Below are positions 44,016 through 52,890 of a stretch of DNA of 56,416 nt, in pieces. The stretch is from Hyphomicrobiaceae bacterium (GTDB lineage Bacteria > Pseudomonadota > Alphaproteobacteria > Rhizobiales > Hyphomicrobiaceae). Below the pieces are notes generated by a model, which made no database searches, was not told the origin of the DNA, and saw nothing but the letters and a program-made list of their open reading frames with translations. Within the stretch, counting starts at the first letter, position 1. Each line of letters begins with the position of its first letter. The stretch covers positions 1-56,416 of the forward strand of contig JAGRKV010000082.1 in NCBI GenBank assembly GCA_020442165.1. Direction: 5' to 3'. The translations under genes and the position numbers were made by a program.

Positions 44016-45320
44016 ATGCCGAAGCGACTGACAACCAAGGATCCGGATTTCGAGCGCGCTTTCACCGCGTTTCTTGCCGAAAAGCGGGAGGTTTCCGCGG
44101 ACGTCGATGCGGCGGTGCACGAGATCGTCCAGGCAGTGCGCCGCGAGGGTGACAAGGCACTCGTTGCCTATTCACAGAAGTTCGACCGCGTTGATCTCGC
44201 CAAAACCGGCCTGAGGGTGACTGACTCTGAAATCAAGTCGGCGCGCGCAAGTTGTTCGAACGAGACACTCAATGCCCTTGAGCTTGCGCGCGAACGCATT
44301 GCCGATCATCACGCTCGCCAGCGGCCGGAAAACGACCGGTATACGGATGCCGCGGGCGTGGAGCTGGGCCACCGCTGGACGGCTGTCGAGTCGGCGGGGC
44401 TTTATGTTCCCGGCGGACTCGCCTCCTACCCAAGTTCGGTGCTCATGAATGCGCTGCCCGCCCACGTCGCTGGCGTGCCCCGCATCGTCATGGTGGTGCC
44501 GACGCCGCGCGGAGAACTCAACCCGCTGGTTCTGGCGGCGGCGGACATTGCCGGTGTTTCGGAAATCTATCGCATCGGAGGCGCTCAGGCCGTTGCCGCT
44601 CTTGCCTATGGGACAGAGACAATCCGGCCGGTCGTCAAGATCGTTGGGCCGGGCAATGCATATGTCGCCGCAGCCAAGCGGCAGGTGTTCGGCACGGTCG
44701 GCATCGATTCCATCGCCGGGCCTTCGGAAGTGCTCGTCATCGCGGACAAGGACAACGATCCAGAGTGGATCGCGGCTGATCTCTTGGCGCAGGCAGAGCA
44801 CGATACGGCGGCACAATCCGTTCTAATGACCGACGACGAGAGCTTTGCTGATGCGGTGGAGGCCGCGGTCGCGCGCCAGCTCAAGGTGCTCACGCGAAGC
44901 GAGATAGCGACCGAAAGCTGGAACGTGTTCGGTGCCACGATCGTCCTGCGCTCGCTCGACGAGGCGCCTGCGCTCGCGGACCGCTTTGCGGCAGAGCATC
45001 TGGAGATTGCGACGGCCGATGCGGAGCAGCTTGCGGCCAAGGTGCGGAATGCCGGAGCAATCTTCATCGGCCGCTATACGCCTGAGGTGATCGGCGATTA
45101 CGTCGCGGGCTCGAACCATGTTCTGCCGACGGCCCGCAGCGCGCGTTTTTCTTCCGGTCTTGGTGTGCTCGACTTCATGAAGCGAACGTCTCTCCTCAAG
45201 CTCGATGCCAAGTCGCTCGACCGGCTTGCGCCAGCGGCGATGGCACTGGCACGGGCGGAAGGTCTTGAGGCGCATCGGCGTTCGGTTGAAATCCGTCTCC
45301 ACAGCAGTGCGGGTGAGTAG
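44016..45320 (+). CDS. hisD: Histidinol dehydrogenase HisD
   Basis: Last two steps of histidine synthesis: NAD-dependent oxidation of L-histidinol to histidine, zinc enzyme. 434 residues. VESAGLYVPGGLASYPSS, GPGNAYVAAAKR and GPSEVLVIAD are family signatures; the zinc/catalytic histidines lie in AQAEHDT and GSNHVLPT. Standard gene neighbourhood for Hyphomicrobiales. Its stop is two bases before the UPF0262 start. Confidence 0.97.
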   Translation: MPKRLTTKDPDFERAFTAFLAEKREVSADVDAAVHEIVQAVRREGDKALVAYSQKFDRVDLAKTGLRVTDSEIKSARASCSNETLNALELARERIADHHARQRPENDRYTDAAGVELGHRWTAVESAGLYVPGGLASYPSSVLMNALPAHVAGVPRIVMVVPTPRGELNPLVLAAADIAGVSEIYRIGGAQAVAALAYGTETIRPVVKIVGPGNAYVAAAKRQVFGTVGIDSIAGPSEVLVIADKDNDPEWIAADLLAQAEHDTAAQSVLMTDDESFADAVEAAVARQLKVLTRSEIATESWNVFGATIVLRSLDEAPALADRFAAEHLEIATADAEQLAAKVRNAGAIFIGRYTPEVIGDYVAGSNHVLPTARSARFSSGLGVLDFMKRTSLLKLDAKSLDRLAPAAMALARAEGLEAHRRSVEIRLHSSAGE

Positions 45321-45321
45321 C

Positions 45322-45819
45322 ATGTCGGAAGCGCCAACCGCCGAGCAGCCAAGCCGCGACCGTCTATTTGCGATCGACATCGACGAGCAGTCGATTGCGC
45401 GGAACAACGCGAACATCGAGCACGAGCGGGAGGTGGCAATCTTCGACCTGCTCGATGGCAACAGCTTCACCGTTGAAGGGCGCGATGATGGTCCCTACCG
45501 ACTGACGCTGGCCATCGTCGAGAACAAGCTGCAATTCATCGTCGGAACGGAGACGGAAGCTGCCGTTGCAACGCACTTCTTGTCGATGACTCCCTTCAAG
45601 CGCATCATCAAGGACTACTTCATGGTGTGCGACAGCTACTATGAAGCGATCCGTACCGCGCCGCCATCGAAGATCCAGGCGATCGACATGGGACGGAGAG
45701 GGCTGCACGATGAAGGCAGCCGCACCCTTCAGGAGCGCCTGCAGGGTAAGATCGCTGTCGATTTCGACACGGCGCGCCGGCTCTTCACACTCATCTGTGC
45801 GCTGCACTGGAAGGGGTAA
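45322..45819 (+). CDS. UPF0262 family protein
   Basis: 165 residues of UPF0262, a conserved alphaproteobacterial protein of unknown role that follows hisD. Landmarks: RLFAIDIDEQSI, IFDLLDGNSF, FLSMTPFKRIIKDYFMVCDSYYEAIR, and a C-terminal DFDTARRLFTLICALHW. ATG 45322 lies one base after the hisD stop with GGTGAG upstream, so it is translationally coupled. No signal peptide or membrane span. Confidence 0.93.
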   Translation: MSEAPTAEQPSRDRLFAIDIDEQSIARNNANIEHEREVAIFDLLDGNSFTVEGRDDGPYRLTLAIVENKLQFIVGTETEAAVATHFLSMTPFKRIIKDYFMVCDSYYEAIRTAPPSKIQAIDMGRRGLHDEGSRTLQERLQGKIAVDFDTARRLFTLICALHWKG

Positions 45820-45828
45820 CGCGGCAAA

Positions 45829-46281
45829 ATGGCCGGGGACCTGCCTCAAGCGGTGCTGTTTGCCTGCACGATGAATGCCGTGCGTTCGCCAATGGCCGCA
45901 GCCATTCTGCGCCACTTGACGGGGCATCGCATTCGCGTCGATTCGGCGGGCGTGCATGCGGGCGAGCCCGATGGCTTCGCGATTGCCGTCATGAAGGAGA
46001 TCGGCATCGACATCTCGGCGCATAAGCCTCGCCGGATCGCTGATCTCGACGACACAGCATATGATCTGGTCGTAACGCTGTCGCCGGAGGCGCATCACCA
46101 GGCGCTGGAATTGACACGGACCATGGCCGTCGATGTCGAGTATTGGCCGACCATCGATGCCACTGTCCTGCTTGGACAGGGCAGGCGCGATCAGATTCTG
46201 CATTCGTATCGCCGTGTGCGCGACAAGCTTTTTGAAAAGATTCGTGAGCGGTTTGCGCTTGATGGCGGGCCGACTGTTTGA
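45829..46281 (+). CDS. Low-molecular-weight protein-tyrosine phosphatase family
   Basis: 150 residues of the LMW-PTP/ArsC fold. The phosphate-binding loop CTMNAVRS gives nucleophile C13 and R19 (C-x5-R-S). A candidate general-acid Asp lies in IDATVLLG. Substrates of this hisD-linked subgroup are not established; it may be a phosphatase or a reductase-like relative. It begins nine bases after UPF0262. In related genomes infA and maf come next; here a leftward cyclase gene follows instead. Confidence 0.9.
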   Translation: MAGDLPQAVLFACTMNAVRSPMAAAILRHLTGHRIRVDSAGVHAGEPDGFAIAVMKEIGIDISAHKPRRIADLDDTAYDLVVTLSPEAHHQALELTRTMAVDVEYWPTIDATVLLGQGRRDQILHSYRRVRDKLFEKIRERFALDGGPTV

Positions 46282-46357
46282 GCCGAAGCAAGAGGCAGGT
46301 CTGATGGCCTGATAGAGAGATCGTGGGGGCGTTGCCGCGCGGCTCCCAAGTTCCAGC

Positions 46358-47683
46358 CTAATGTGAAGCAACAGCCTTCTGTGAGGTGACGAAGAACGTC
46401 TCCTGCAGACCAACACCCTTGATCTCGATCTTGCCGCGACTTTCGAAATCGAATGCGTGCTCCAGCCGCTGGCGGCAGGCTGGACAGATGAGGATGCGGC
46501 CGGGCTCGGAGCGACTTTCAAGCCGGCTCGCAAGGTTCACGGTATCGCCCCAAACGTCGTAACTGAATTTCTGCGTGCCAATGACGCCGGCCATGACCGG
46601 ACCTGATGCAATGCCGATGCGCAGCGCAACGTCGATGCCGTTTTCTTCACGTAGGCGCTCAATTGTCTGCAGCATGTCGAGGCCGAGCCGCGCCACCCTT
46701 TCGGTGTGATCGGACACCGGTTCGGGGATGCCCGCGGCCGCCATGTAGGCGTCGCCAATCGTCTTGATCTTCTCGACTCCGTGGCGGGCGGCGAGTGTGT
46801 CGAACTCGCGCACGATGGTGTTCAGCAGGTCGACCGTTCGCGCTGCGCCCAGGCTGCGCGCCAGCGGCACGAATCCTGAAATATCGGAAAACAGAATGGA
46901 CGCGCTGTCGAACGTGTCGGCGATGAGAGTGTCGGGCTTCGTCTTGAGGCGTTCGACGACGCTATCGGGCAGAATATTGCGCAAGAGACTGTCTGTCTCG
47001 GCCTTGGCATTTTCGACCAGGCGAAATGCGTACCAGACTGTCGCTGCAATGAGGCCGAACGCGGTAATGGCGCTCTGCATATAGATGTCATTCAGGATGC
47101 GCGGGTTGGGCGGGATCCGTGCGACGTCCGGCGTGAAGTTGAACCAGATATACAGATGCAGGGCGAGACCCGTCAGTGCCACCAGCACTGCGAGTTTGAG
47201 ACGCTCCAAACCGAAAACGAAGAACGGTGCGGCTGCGCCTACGACGAACAACACCTGGCCGCCGCCTTCACGCCCAAGGAAACTGGCGATGCTTGTGATG
47301 GCCACATATTCGGTGACGACGATCAGAAGTCCGCCGGCGATGTCGTTGATGCGGTGCATGAGCGGCACCAGAGAGACAATCGCGGCAATGGCGAGGTTGA
47401 TGTAGACGAGTGGCAAATACTCGCGGCCTTCCGTCAGTCCATACTGGAGGGCAAAGATCACCGTCGTGACGATGATGAGGTAGGAGAACATGTTCAGGAT
47501 CATCAAGCGGCGCTTGACATCCGTTGGATAGCCGCTGGTGCCGGCTTCCGCCAGCCAGCCCATAGCGCCAGCCAGCAGACTGACGCCAGGCAGTTTCGCC
47601 AGGACAGCAAAAGCCGATCTCAGGATCTGCCGGAGCCGTGTCATGCCATGTTCGCCCGATGACCGATGCTTCCGGAGCGTCAT
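46358..47683 (-). CDS. Membrane-bound class III adenylate/guanylate cyclase
   Basis: 441 residues. Six membrane spans in about the first 230 residues form a MASE-like sensor. The class III cyclase domain has metal-binding D267 in FSDISGF and the second metal Asp in GDAYMA. A substrate-selecting lysine (VEKIKTIGD) and YDVWGDTVNLASRL carry the transition-state Asn and Arg. These residues favour ATP, so cAMP is the expected product. Start ATG 47681-47683 has a GGAG-containing site; ATG 47644 is an alternative. It follows the Crp-like gene by 25 bases on the same strand, so regulator and cyclase form an operon. Confidence 0.9.
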   Translation of the reverse strand: MTLRKHRSSGEHGMTRLRQILRSAFAVLAKLPGVSLLAGAMGWLAEAGTSGYPTDVKRRLMILNMFSYLIIVTTVIFALQYGLTEGREYLPLVYINLAIAAIVSLVPLMHRINDIAGGLLIVVTEYVAITSIASFLGREGGGQVLFVVGAAAPFFVFGLERLKLAVLVALTGLALHLYIWFNFTPDVARIPPNPRILNDIYMQSAITAFGLIAATVWYAFRLVENAKAETDSLLRNILPDSVVERLKTKPDTLIADTFDSASILFSDISGFVPLARSLGAARTVDLLNTIVREFDTLAARHGVEKIKTIGDAYMAAAGIPEPVSDHTERVARLGLDMLQTIERLREENGIDVALRIGIASGPVMAGVIGTQKFSYDVWGDTVNLASRLESRSEPGRILICPACRQRLEHAFDFESRGKIEIKGVGLQETFFVTSQKAVASH

Positions 47684-47708
47684 GCGCTCCGCCCTGGTGG
47701 CCGTGCGG

Positions 47709-48407
47709 CTATTCGAGGCCCGCGGCGGTACATAATTCCTCGATGTCACACGTGAGCTGGGTGCCCTTGCGGGTTATGGCGCCTCCCGATTCCAGCAATG
47801 ACAGTGCGGTGTTCACTTTCGGTCGGCTGGCGCCAATGAGCATTGCCAGCTCGCTTTGCGACATCGCCAGGTCGATGACGATCTTGCCCTCGATCGCATC
47901 GGGATCCTTCTGGCGCGCGGCGGCAAGGAAAAAGCGGGCAAGGCGGACCTCGATCGGGCACAGCGCGATGGCTTCGAGCTGCTGGTCTGCTTCACGGATG
48001 CGGCGGCACAGAAAGCGCACCACGGCTTCAACGAGATGCGGCCTGGTTTCAGCCAGCCGCATGAACGCCGCGCGCGACAAGGTGAGGGCGTCCGTCTTGG
48101 CGACTGCGGTGGCGTCGGCTGACCGAGGCCCTTCATCCAGCATCGCAATTTCACCGAATACCGCGCCGCCTTCGGCGTGAGCGAAGGAGAGTTCGCGGCC
48201 TTCGGCGGTGAGAACTGACAGTCTGACGCGACCATCGACAACCAGATACATTTCACGTCCGGTATCGCCGCGGGTGAAGATCACCTGGCCGGCGTCAAAG
48301 CTCACAGGCCGCATTTCCTGCGCCAGCGCCCGGCGATCGGATTCGTCGAGCGGCTCGAACAGCGGCGCCCTTTCGATGAGGGCAAGCAACTTTTCGTTGA
48401 CAGCCAT
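47709..48407 (-). CDS. Crp/Fnr family transcription regulator
   Basis: 232 residues. The cyclic-nucleotide-binding domain (about 15-130) keeps the phosphate-binding cassette FGEIAML with E86 and R95 followed by S, matching cAMP-binding Crp proteins rather than Fnr; the four Fnr cluster cysteines are absent. A C-terminal winged helix-turn-helix lies at about 170-215 (MSQSELAMLIGASRPKVN). Start ATG 48405-48407 has GGAG eight bases upstream; the frame extends much further without homology. Pairing with a membrane cyclase suggests local cAMP signalling. Confidence 0.92.
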   Translation of the reverse strand: MAVNEKLLALIERAPLFEPLDESDRRALAQEMRPVSFDAGQVIFTRGDTGREMYLVVDGRVRLSVLTAEGRELSFAHAEGGAVFGEIAMLDEGPRSADATAVAKTDALTLSRAAFMRLAETRPHLVEAVVRFLCRRIREADQQLEAIALCPIEVRLARFFLAAARQKDPDAIEGKIVIDLAMSQSELAMLIGASRPKVNTALSLLESGGAITRKGTQLTCDIEELCTAAGLE

Positions 48408-48648
48408 AGGGTGGCTCCGCGCAAGACTTCTTTGCTGAAATATGTAAGGCAGTTTTAGCCCGAGCCGCCCCCCCGCTGGCAATGCCTTTGTGTGGTCTTG
48501 CTTTTCCTTGAAGAGCTTTGCATTCTCCGCGGCGCCGGTTGCGTTGGATTCCTGTACGTTCCGGCGGTGCATTTTGGTGCCAGACCGTTGCCGTTGGGCA
48601 GCGCCCCTGGCCTCGCAAAGCGGCGCCATTGCGCATGAGGAAGCCTGC

Positions 48649-49401
48649 ATGACTTCGGCCAAGACCGCGCTGTTGAACGTGCTTCGCCGTACTGACGGGC
48701 CGAGGCGCGAAACGCTGCGCCAGGAGCGCACGCGGGAGCGGGCTGCAAATCCTGCGATTGCGGGCGCGTTGTCGCGCAGGCTGGTGCTTGCCAGCGGCAG
48801 TCCCCGGCGGCTGATGCTATTGTCTCAGGTCGGTATTACGCCGGATGCCGTGCGCCCCTCATCGGTCGATGAGACACCGCGCAAGGCGGAGATGCCGCGA
48901 GCGCTGGTTTCACGGCTGGCGCGGGCCAAGGCGGAGGCAGCGCGCGACCAGATCGCCAACGACAGTGACATCTGCGACGCTCATGTTCTCGCCGCCGACA
49001 CAATCGTGGCGGTTGGCCGCCGTGTGCTGATGAAGCCTCAATACATCGAGGAGGCAGTAGCGGCGCTGCAGCTTCTGTCTGGGCGTGCGCACCGCGTGCT
49101 CACTGGGCTCTGCCTCATCACGCCAGACGATCGCGTGAAGACCAAGATCGTCGATACGCGGGTGCGGTTCAAGCATCTGACCCGAGCGGAGATCGAGGCC
49201 TACATCGCTTCGCGCGAGTGGCGCGGGAAGGCGGGAGGCTATGCTATTCAGGGTCTCGCGGGAGCCTTCGTTCAGCGGATCAACGGCTCTTACACCAATG
49301 TCGTTGGGCTGCCGTTGATGGAAGTTACCCAGATGATCGTGGCAGAGGGCTTTCCGGTGCATTACGCATGGGCGCGAGCTGCCGAGATCGAGCCGGAATA
49401 G
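48649..49401 (+). CDS. maf: Maf family nucleotide pyrophosphatase
   Basis: House-cleaning enzyme that hydrolyses non-canonical nucleoside triphosphates; linked to septum inhibition. 250 residues. The family P-loop-like motif is LVLASGSPRR, with the catalytic Asp in ADTIV. SGRAHRVLTG and GKAGGYAIQGLAG are typical. The N terminus is about 45 residues longer than usual, basic and helical, before the SGSPRR motif. ATG 48649 has GAGGAAG upstream, so the extension is probably translated. It lies 42 bases before yacG, as in related genomes. Confidence 0.93.
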   Translation: MTSAKTALLNVLRRTDGPRRETLRQERTRERAANPAIAGALSRRLVLASGSPRRLMLLSQVGITPDAVRPSSVDETPRKAEMPRALVSRLARAKAEAARDQIANDSDICDAHVLAADTIVAVGRRVLMKPQYIEEAVAALQLLSGRAHRVLTGLCLITPDDRVKTKIVDTRVRFKHLTRAEIEAYIASREWRGKAGGYAIQGLAGAFVQRINGSYTNVVGLPLMEVTQMIVAEGFPVHYAWARAAEIEPE

Positions 49402-49443
49402 AGCGGCGATTGCCAATTTTTGCGAACAGGAGGCGATCAGGCC

Positions 49444-49659
49444 GTGGTGCGCAAGACCCCCTCATGTCCGATATGCGGCGAGGCTACGGTTGCGGATTTC
49501 CGTCCGTTCTGCTCGCGGCGTTGTGCTGACCGCGACCTATCGCGCTGGCTCAAAGGCGCCTATGCGATCCCTATACATGACGACGACGATGATGAAGATG
49601 GCGATGACATCGCCGCGATGATGCAGCAGTCAGGAACCCCGTTGCGGGACGACAGGTAG
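49444..49659 (+). CDS. yacG: DNA gyrase inhibitor YacG
   Basis: 71-residue zinc protein that binds and inhibits DNA gyrase in E. coli. The four-cysteine zinc site CPIC and FCSRRC is followed by DRDLSRWL, the family core. The tail is very acidic (a run of about ten Asp/Glu). GTG at 49444 is chosen, with AGGAGG ten bases upstream; the adjacent GTG at 49447 is possible. It is between maf and the nucleoside transporter on the same strand. Confidence 0.92.
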   Translation: MVRKTPSCPICGEATVADFRPFCSRRCADRDLSRWLKGAYAIPIHDDDDDEDGDDIAAMMQQSGTPLRDDR

Positions 49660-49670
49660 GAAGCGCTGCG

Positions 49671-50948
49671 ATGGGGGGCGAGCAGCTTCAGGCGCTTTCG
49701 GGTTTAATCGTGTTTCCGCTCATTGCCTGGGCCATTTCAGAAAACCGCGCGCATCTGGGATTGCGGCGCGCCCTTGTCATCGTGGCGGGAACACTCGCAG
49801 CGCAGTTCGCCATCGCGCTCGTCATCATCAATCTGCCCCTGGCGCGGCATCTCTTCGAGGCGCTGGGCGGCGCGGTTCTCGCTGTACAGCAAGCAACGGA
49901 AACCGGCGCGCGGCTGGTTTTCGGCTATCTGGCCGGCGGGCCGGCGCCTTTTGACCGGGCAGCGCCGCACAACGATTTCATCATAGCGTTTCGCGTCCTG
50001 CCGGTGATCCTGGTGCTGTCAGCAATCGTGCGACTTCTCTATTACTGGGGTGTGTTGCAGGCGGTGGTGCGCGGGTTTGCCTATGTCTTGCGGCGCGCCA
50101 CGGGGATTGGCGGCCCGCTGGCGACGGTCTCAGCCTCGGCACTGTTCCTCGGACTGGTCGAAGCGCCGCTGCTGATCCGGCCATATCTTTCGGAGCTGGG
50201 GCGCGGCGCGCTTTTCGCTATGATGGCCGTGGTGATGGCGACGGTCGCCGGTACTGTCATGGCGCTCTATGCGACGGTTCTGGAGCCTGTGCTTCCCGGC
50301 GCGGCCGGCCACCTGCTCGCAGCCTCGCTGATGAACATTCCCGGCGCCTTGATGCTTGCGCGTCTCACTGTGCCCGATGGTTTCATGGGTGGACCGGAGA
50401 CGGCCGATCTCGTGATCGAAGATCCACCGCACAACAGTATCGACGCCATCACCAAGGGCGCGATGGATGGGGTACAGCTCGTGGTTGCGGTCGCCGCAAT
50501 GCTCGTCGTGTTCGTGGCGCTGGTCGCGCTCGTGAATACGATCCTTGGCGTTGCCGCAGAGCCGTTCGGCGTGTCCTTGACCCTGCAGCAGATGATGGGC
50601 TGGGTGATGACGCCGCTGGCGCTGACGATCGGCATTCCATGGGCGGAGGCTGGTCACGCGGGCGCGTTGCTGGGCGAGAAACTCGTGCTCAATGAGCTCA
50701 TCGCCTATTTCGATCTTGCCGGGACGGGGGGGGCCGAGCTTTCGGCGCGCTCCAGGCTCATCATGACATATGCGCTGTGCGGTTTTGCCAACCTGGGTTC
50801 GCTCGGCATCATGCTCGGCGGACTGTCAGCCATGCTGCCTGAGCGCCGCCAGGAGATACTGCAACTGGCGCCGCGCTCAGTCGTCGTCGGCTTTCTGGCC
50901 GCGCTGCTTTCAGCTGCTCTCATTGGTCTGGCGACCGCTGCCTCCTAA
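49671..50948 (+). CDS. NupC-type concentrative nucleoside transporter
   Basis: 425-residue cation-coupled nucleoside permease (CNT family). About ten membrane spans. NupC landmarks: SASALFLGLVEAPLLIRPYL, PGALMLARL, DGVQLVVAVAAMLVVFVALVAL, and the C-terminal YALCGFANLGSLGIMLGGL. The ribosome-binding site AGGAAG lies upstream of ATG 49671, eleven bases after the yacG stop. It would import nucleosides with H+ or Na+. A strong stem-loop at 50994-51018 lies beyond its stop. Confidence 0.92.
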   Translation: MGGEQLQALSGLIVFPLIAWAISENRAHLGLRRALVIVAGTLAAQFAIALVIINLPLARHLFEALGGAVLAVQQATETGARLVFGYLAGGPAPFDRAAPHNDFIIAFRVLPVILVLSAIVRLLYYWGVLQAVVRGFAYVLRRATGIGGPLATVSASALFLGLVEAPLLIRPYLSELGRGALFAMMAVVMATVAGTVMALYATVLEPVLPGAAGHLLAASLMNIPGALMLARLTVPDGFMGGPETADLVIEDPPHNSIDAITKGAMDGVQLVVAVAAMLVVFVALVALVNTILGVAAEPFGVSLTLQQMMGWVMTPLALTIGIPWAEAGHAGALLGEKLVLNELIAYFDLAGTGGAELSARSRLIMTYALCGFANLGSLGIMLGGLSAMLPERRQEILQLAPRSVVVGFLAALLSAALIGLATAAS

Positions 50949-50993
50949 ACTGACGATCGAGCCCTGCTCAATGCGCCTGGCTACACCGCTGCG

Positions 50994-51018
50994 CGCGGCA
51001 CCAACCCGGCGTGCCGCG
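50994..51018 (+). terminator. Candidate terminator after the nucleoside transporter
   Basis: CGCGGCAC, 9-base loop, GTGCCGCG, a perfect eight-pair stem 45 bases after the stop. A TTTT run appears only about 18 bases later, so termination is plausible but not classical. Confidence 0.4.
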
Positions 51019-51123
51019 GCTGCCGCGTGGTAATTTTCCGGCGATTTGAGGCTGTTAACAGTTTGTCAATTTTCGCCACGGTTGAGTCTAGGTTCGGCCA
51101 CCCGAATCGACCAGATTCAACCT

Positions 51124-51852
51124 ATGAGAGAATCTGGTTTCCGATATGCAACTAGCAAGCCGGTGGCGCTCGCGCTGGCTTGTGCTGGCTTTCTGGCCGC
51201 GATCGGCTTTGCGGCAGCCCCGCGCCCGGCAGTGGCGGTGACGTCCCCCGGGTCAGTGACCGGGGACGCCCGCGTTATTGACGGCGACACCATCGACATT
51301 GGTGGTCAACGTGTCCGCCTGGAGGGTATTGACGCTCCGGAGACGGGGCAAACGTGCGCGCGCCGCCTGATTGGCACCTGGGGTTGCGGTGCGGCCGCGA
51401 CCAAGGCGCTGAAGGCCATGGTGACGGGCCGGACGGTGGCGTGCGAGCGGCGGGGCACCGACAAATACGGCCGCATGCTGGGTGTTTGCTTCGTCGATGG
51501 CTCGGAGATCAACAGGCAGCTCGTGCGCGACGGCTTTGCCTGGGCTTTCGTCAAGTATTCAGGCAGTTACGTCGCTGAGGAAGCAGAAGCACGGGCGGCA
51601 CATCGCGGCATCTTCGCCACCGAGAACCAAGCGCCCTGGGACTATCGCGCTGGCAAGTGGGCCAATGCTGGGGAGCAGGCGCCCGCCGGTTGCGCGATCA
51701 AAGGCAATGTCACGCGCAACGGGCGCATCTACCACATGCCGTGGAGCCCCTGGTACGCGAAGGTGGTGATTGATCCGGCCCGCGGGGAGCGCTGGTTCTG
51801 TTCAGAAAAAGAGGCGGTTGCGGCTGGCTGGAGGCCGGCACACACTCTCTAG
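51124..51852 (+). CDS. Exported thermonuclease-family (SNase) protein
   Basis: 242 residues with an N-terminal hydrophobic segment (about 13-38) acting as signal peptide. The staphylococcal-nuclease OB-fold follows. VIDGDTIDIGGQRVRLEGIDAPE holds Asp ligands (D53, D55), catalytic R65 and E73, and DKYGRML supplies R117, so all key residues are present. A C-terminal cysteine-containing domain with YHMPWSPWY and RGERWFCSEKEA is frequent in alphaproteobacterial members. The ATG at 51124 starts just before the signal peptide; the frame extends to 51046. Role: extracytoplasmic nucleic-acid degradation, perhaps scavenging with the nearby nucleoside permease. Confidence 0.9.
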   Translation: MRESGFRYATSKPVALALACAGFLAAIGFAAAPRPAVAVTSPGSVTGDARVIDGDTIDIGGQRVRLEGIDAPETGQTCARRLIGTWGCGAAATKALKAMVTGRTVACERRGTDKYGRMLGVCFVDGSEINRQLVRDGFAWAFVKYSGSYVAEEAEARAAHRGIFATENQAPWDYRAGKWANAGEQAPAGCAIKGNVTRNGRIYHMPWSPWYAKVVIDPARGERWFCSEKEAVAAGWRPAHTL

Positions 51853-51988
51853 CTCGGGGCGGTGCCGCAGGCTTGAAACGGCAGCTCATGCGGTTTGGGA
51901 TACCACGTCTCGACTTTTGCTGCGAAAATGGGCATTATTCGGCTCGGATTTTCTTAGAGCCCAATCGGGATTCTGGAGACGAGCGGTT

Positions 51989-52840
51989 ATGGCCAAGAAC
52001 GACAACAAGAGCGTCTTCTCATCGGGGTGGACCCGACGCGGGCTGGTTGCGGCTGCCGTCGTGGGCGCCGCAGCGCTTTCGACGCTGTCCGCGCCGGTTC
52101 TGGCGGGTAGCACCTGGGATGGGCTCAAGGGCGACGTTTTCGGCCAGCGCCGGATCGAGAATGGTCTCGGCATCATGACGCTGAAGGCCCCCGTGCGGCC
52201 TGAGGACCAGCGGGCGGTGCCGGTGGACATCGAAGCGCGTTTTGCTGACGGTCGAACGGTGAAGTCGGTGACGCTGGTGGTCGACGAGAATCCGATGCCA
52301 GTGTCGGCGGTCTTCAACATGGGGCCGAACCAGCGACAGGTTTCGCTCAAGACCAACATTCGCCTCAACCAGCAGACCGAAGTGCGTGCGATCGTCGAAG
52401 CCAGCGACGGCGCGCTCTACATGGCCTCGCAACTGGTCAAGTTTGCTGGTGGCCAGGCAGCGTGCGCGGCGCCGCCAACGGGCAATCCGGAAGAGATCGC
52501 CGCCAATATGGGCAAGATGCAATTGACGGACGCGAGCACGTCAGGGCAGGCGACGCAGATCATGCATGACATGCGCCTGCGCATCAGTCATCCCAATCAC
52601 ACCGGTATGGCCCTCGATCAGCAGACGCTTCTCTATATCCCTTTGCGCATGATTTCGTCGCTCGAAGTCATGCAGGGCGACGTGAAGCTGTTCGACATGA
52701 TAGGTTCGATCACGCTGTCGGAAAATCCTGTCCTTGAGTTTCCAGTATCGCTTACGGGCGAACACACGCTCAATGTCGTGCTGAAGGATAGCGACGGCAC
52801 GGAATGGAAGCGCTCGCTGCCGATCCAGGCGGGTAGCTGA
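51989..52840 (+). CDS. Quinoprotein dehydrogenase-associated SoxYZ-like carrier
   Basis: 283-residue exported fusion of a SoxY-like and a SoxZ-like domain (TIGR04557-type). The N terminus is a twin-arginine signal (R16-R17, hydrophobic core to about 39). SoxY-like domain: about 50-165; SoxZ-like Ig fold: about 175-283. At the junction, where SoxY ends with its sulfur-carrying GGCG motif, the sequence is GGQAACAAPP, so a cysteine (about residue 158) is kept but not in the canonical tetrapeptide. Members usually sit beside PQQ-dependent alcohol or methanol dehydrogenases; none is in this window. Function is unknown, probably a periplasmic carrier. Confidence 0.88.
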   Translation: MAKNDNKSVFSSGWTRRGLVAAAVVGAAALSTLSAPVLAGSTWDGLKGDVFGQRRIENGLGIMTLKAPVRPEDQRAVPVDIEARFADGRTVKSVTLVVDENPMPVSAVFNMGPNQRQVSLKTNIRLNQQTEVRAIVEASDGALYMASQLVKFAGGQAACAAPPTGNPEEIAANMGKMQLTDASTSGQATQIMHDMRLRISHPNHTGMALDQQTLLYIPLRMISSLEVMQGDVKLFDMIGSITLSENPVLEFPVSLTGEHTLNVVLKDSDGTEWKRSLPIQAGS

Positions 52841-52890
52841 GTCTTCTCGTCTGGCGCATGCGCTGACGTTTCACCCCAAATGACGATGGT

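Noticed and set aside
46282..46357. Possible terminator between the LMW phosphatase and cyclase genes
   Set aside because: The stem around GGGGGC/GCTCCC is short with a wobble and no T-run.
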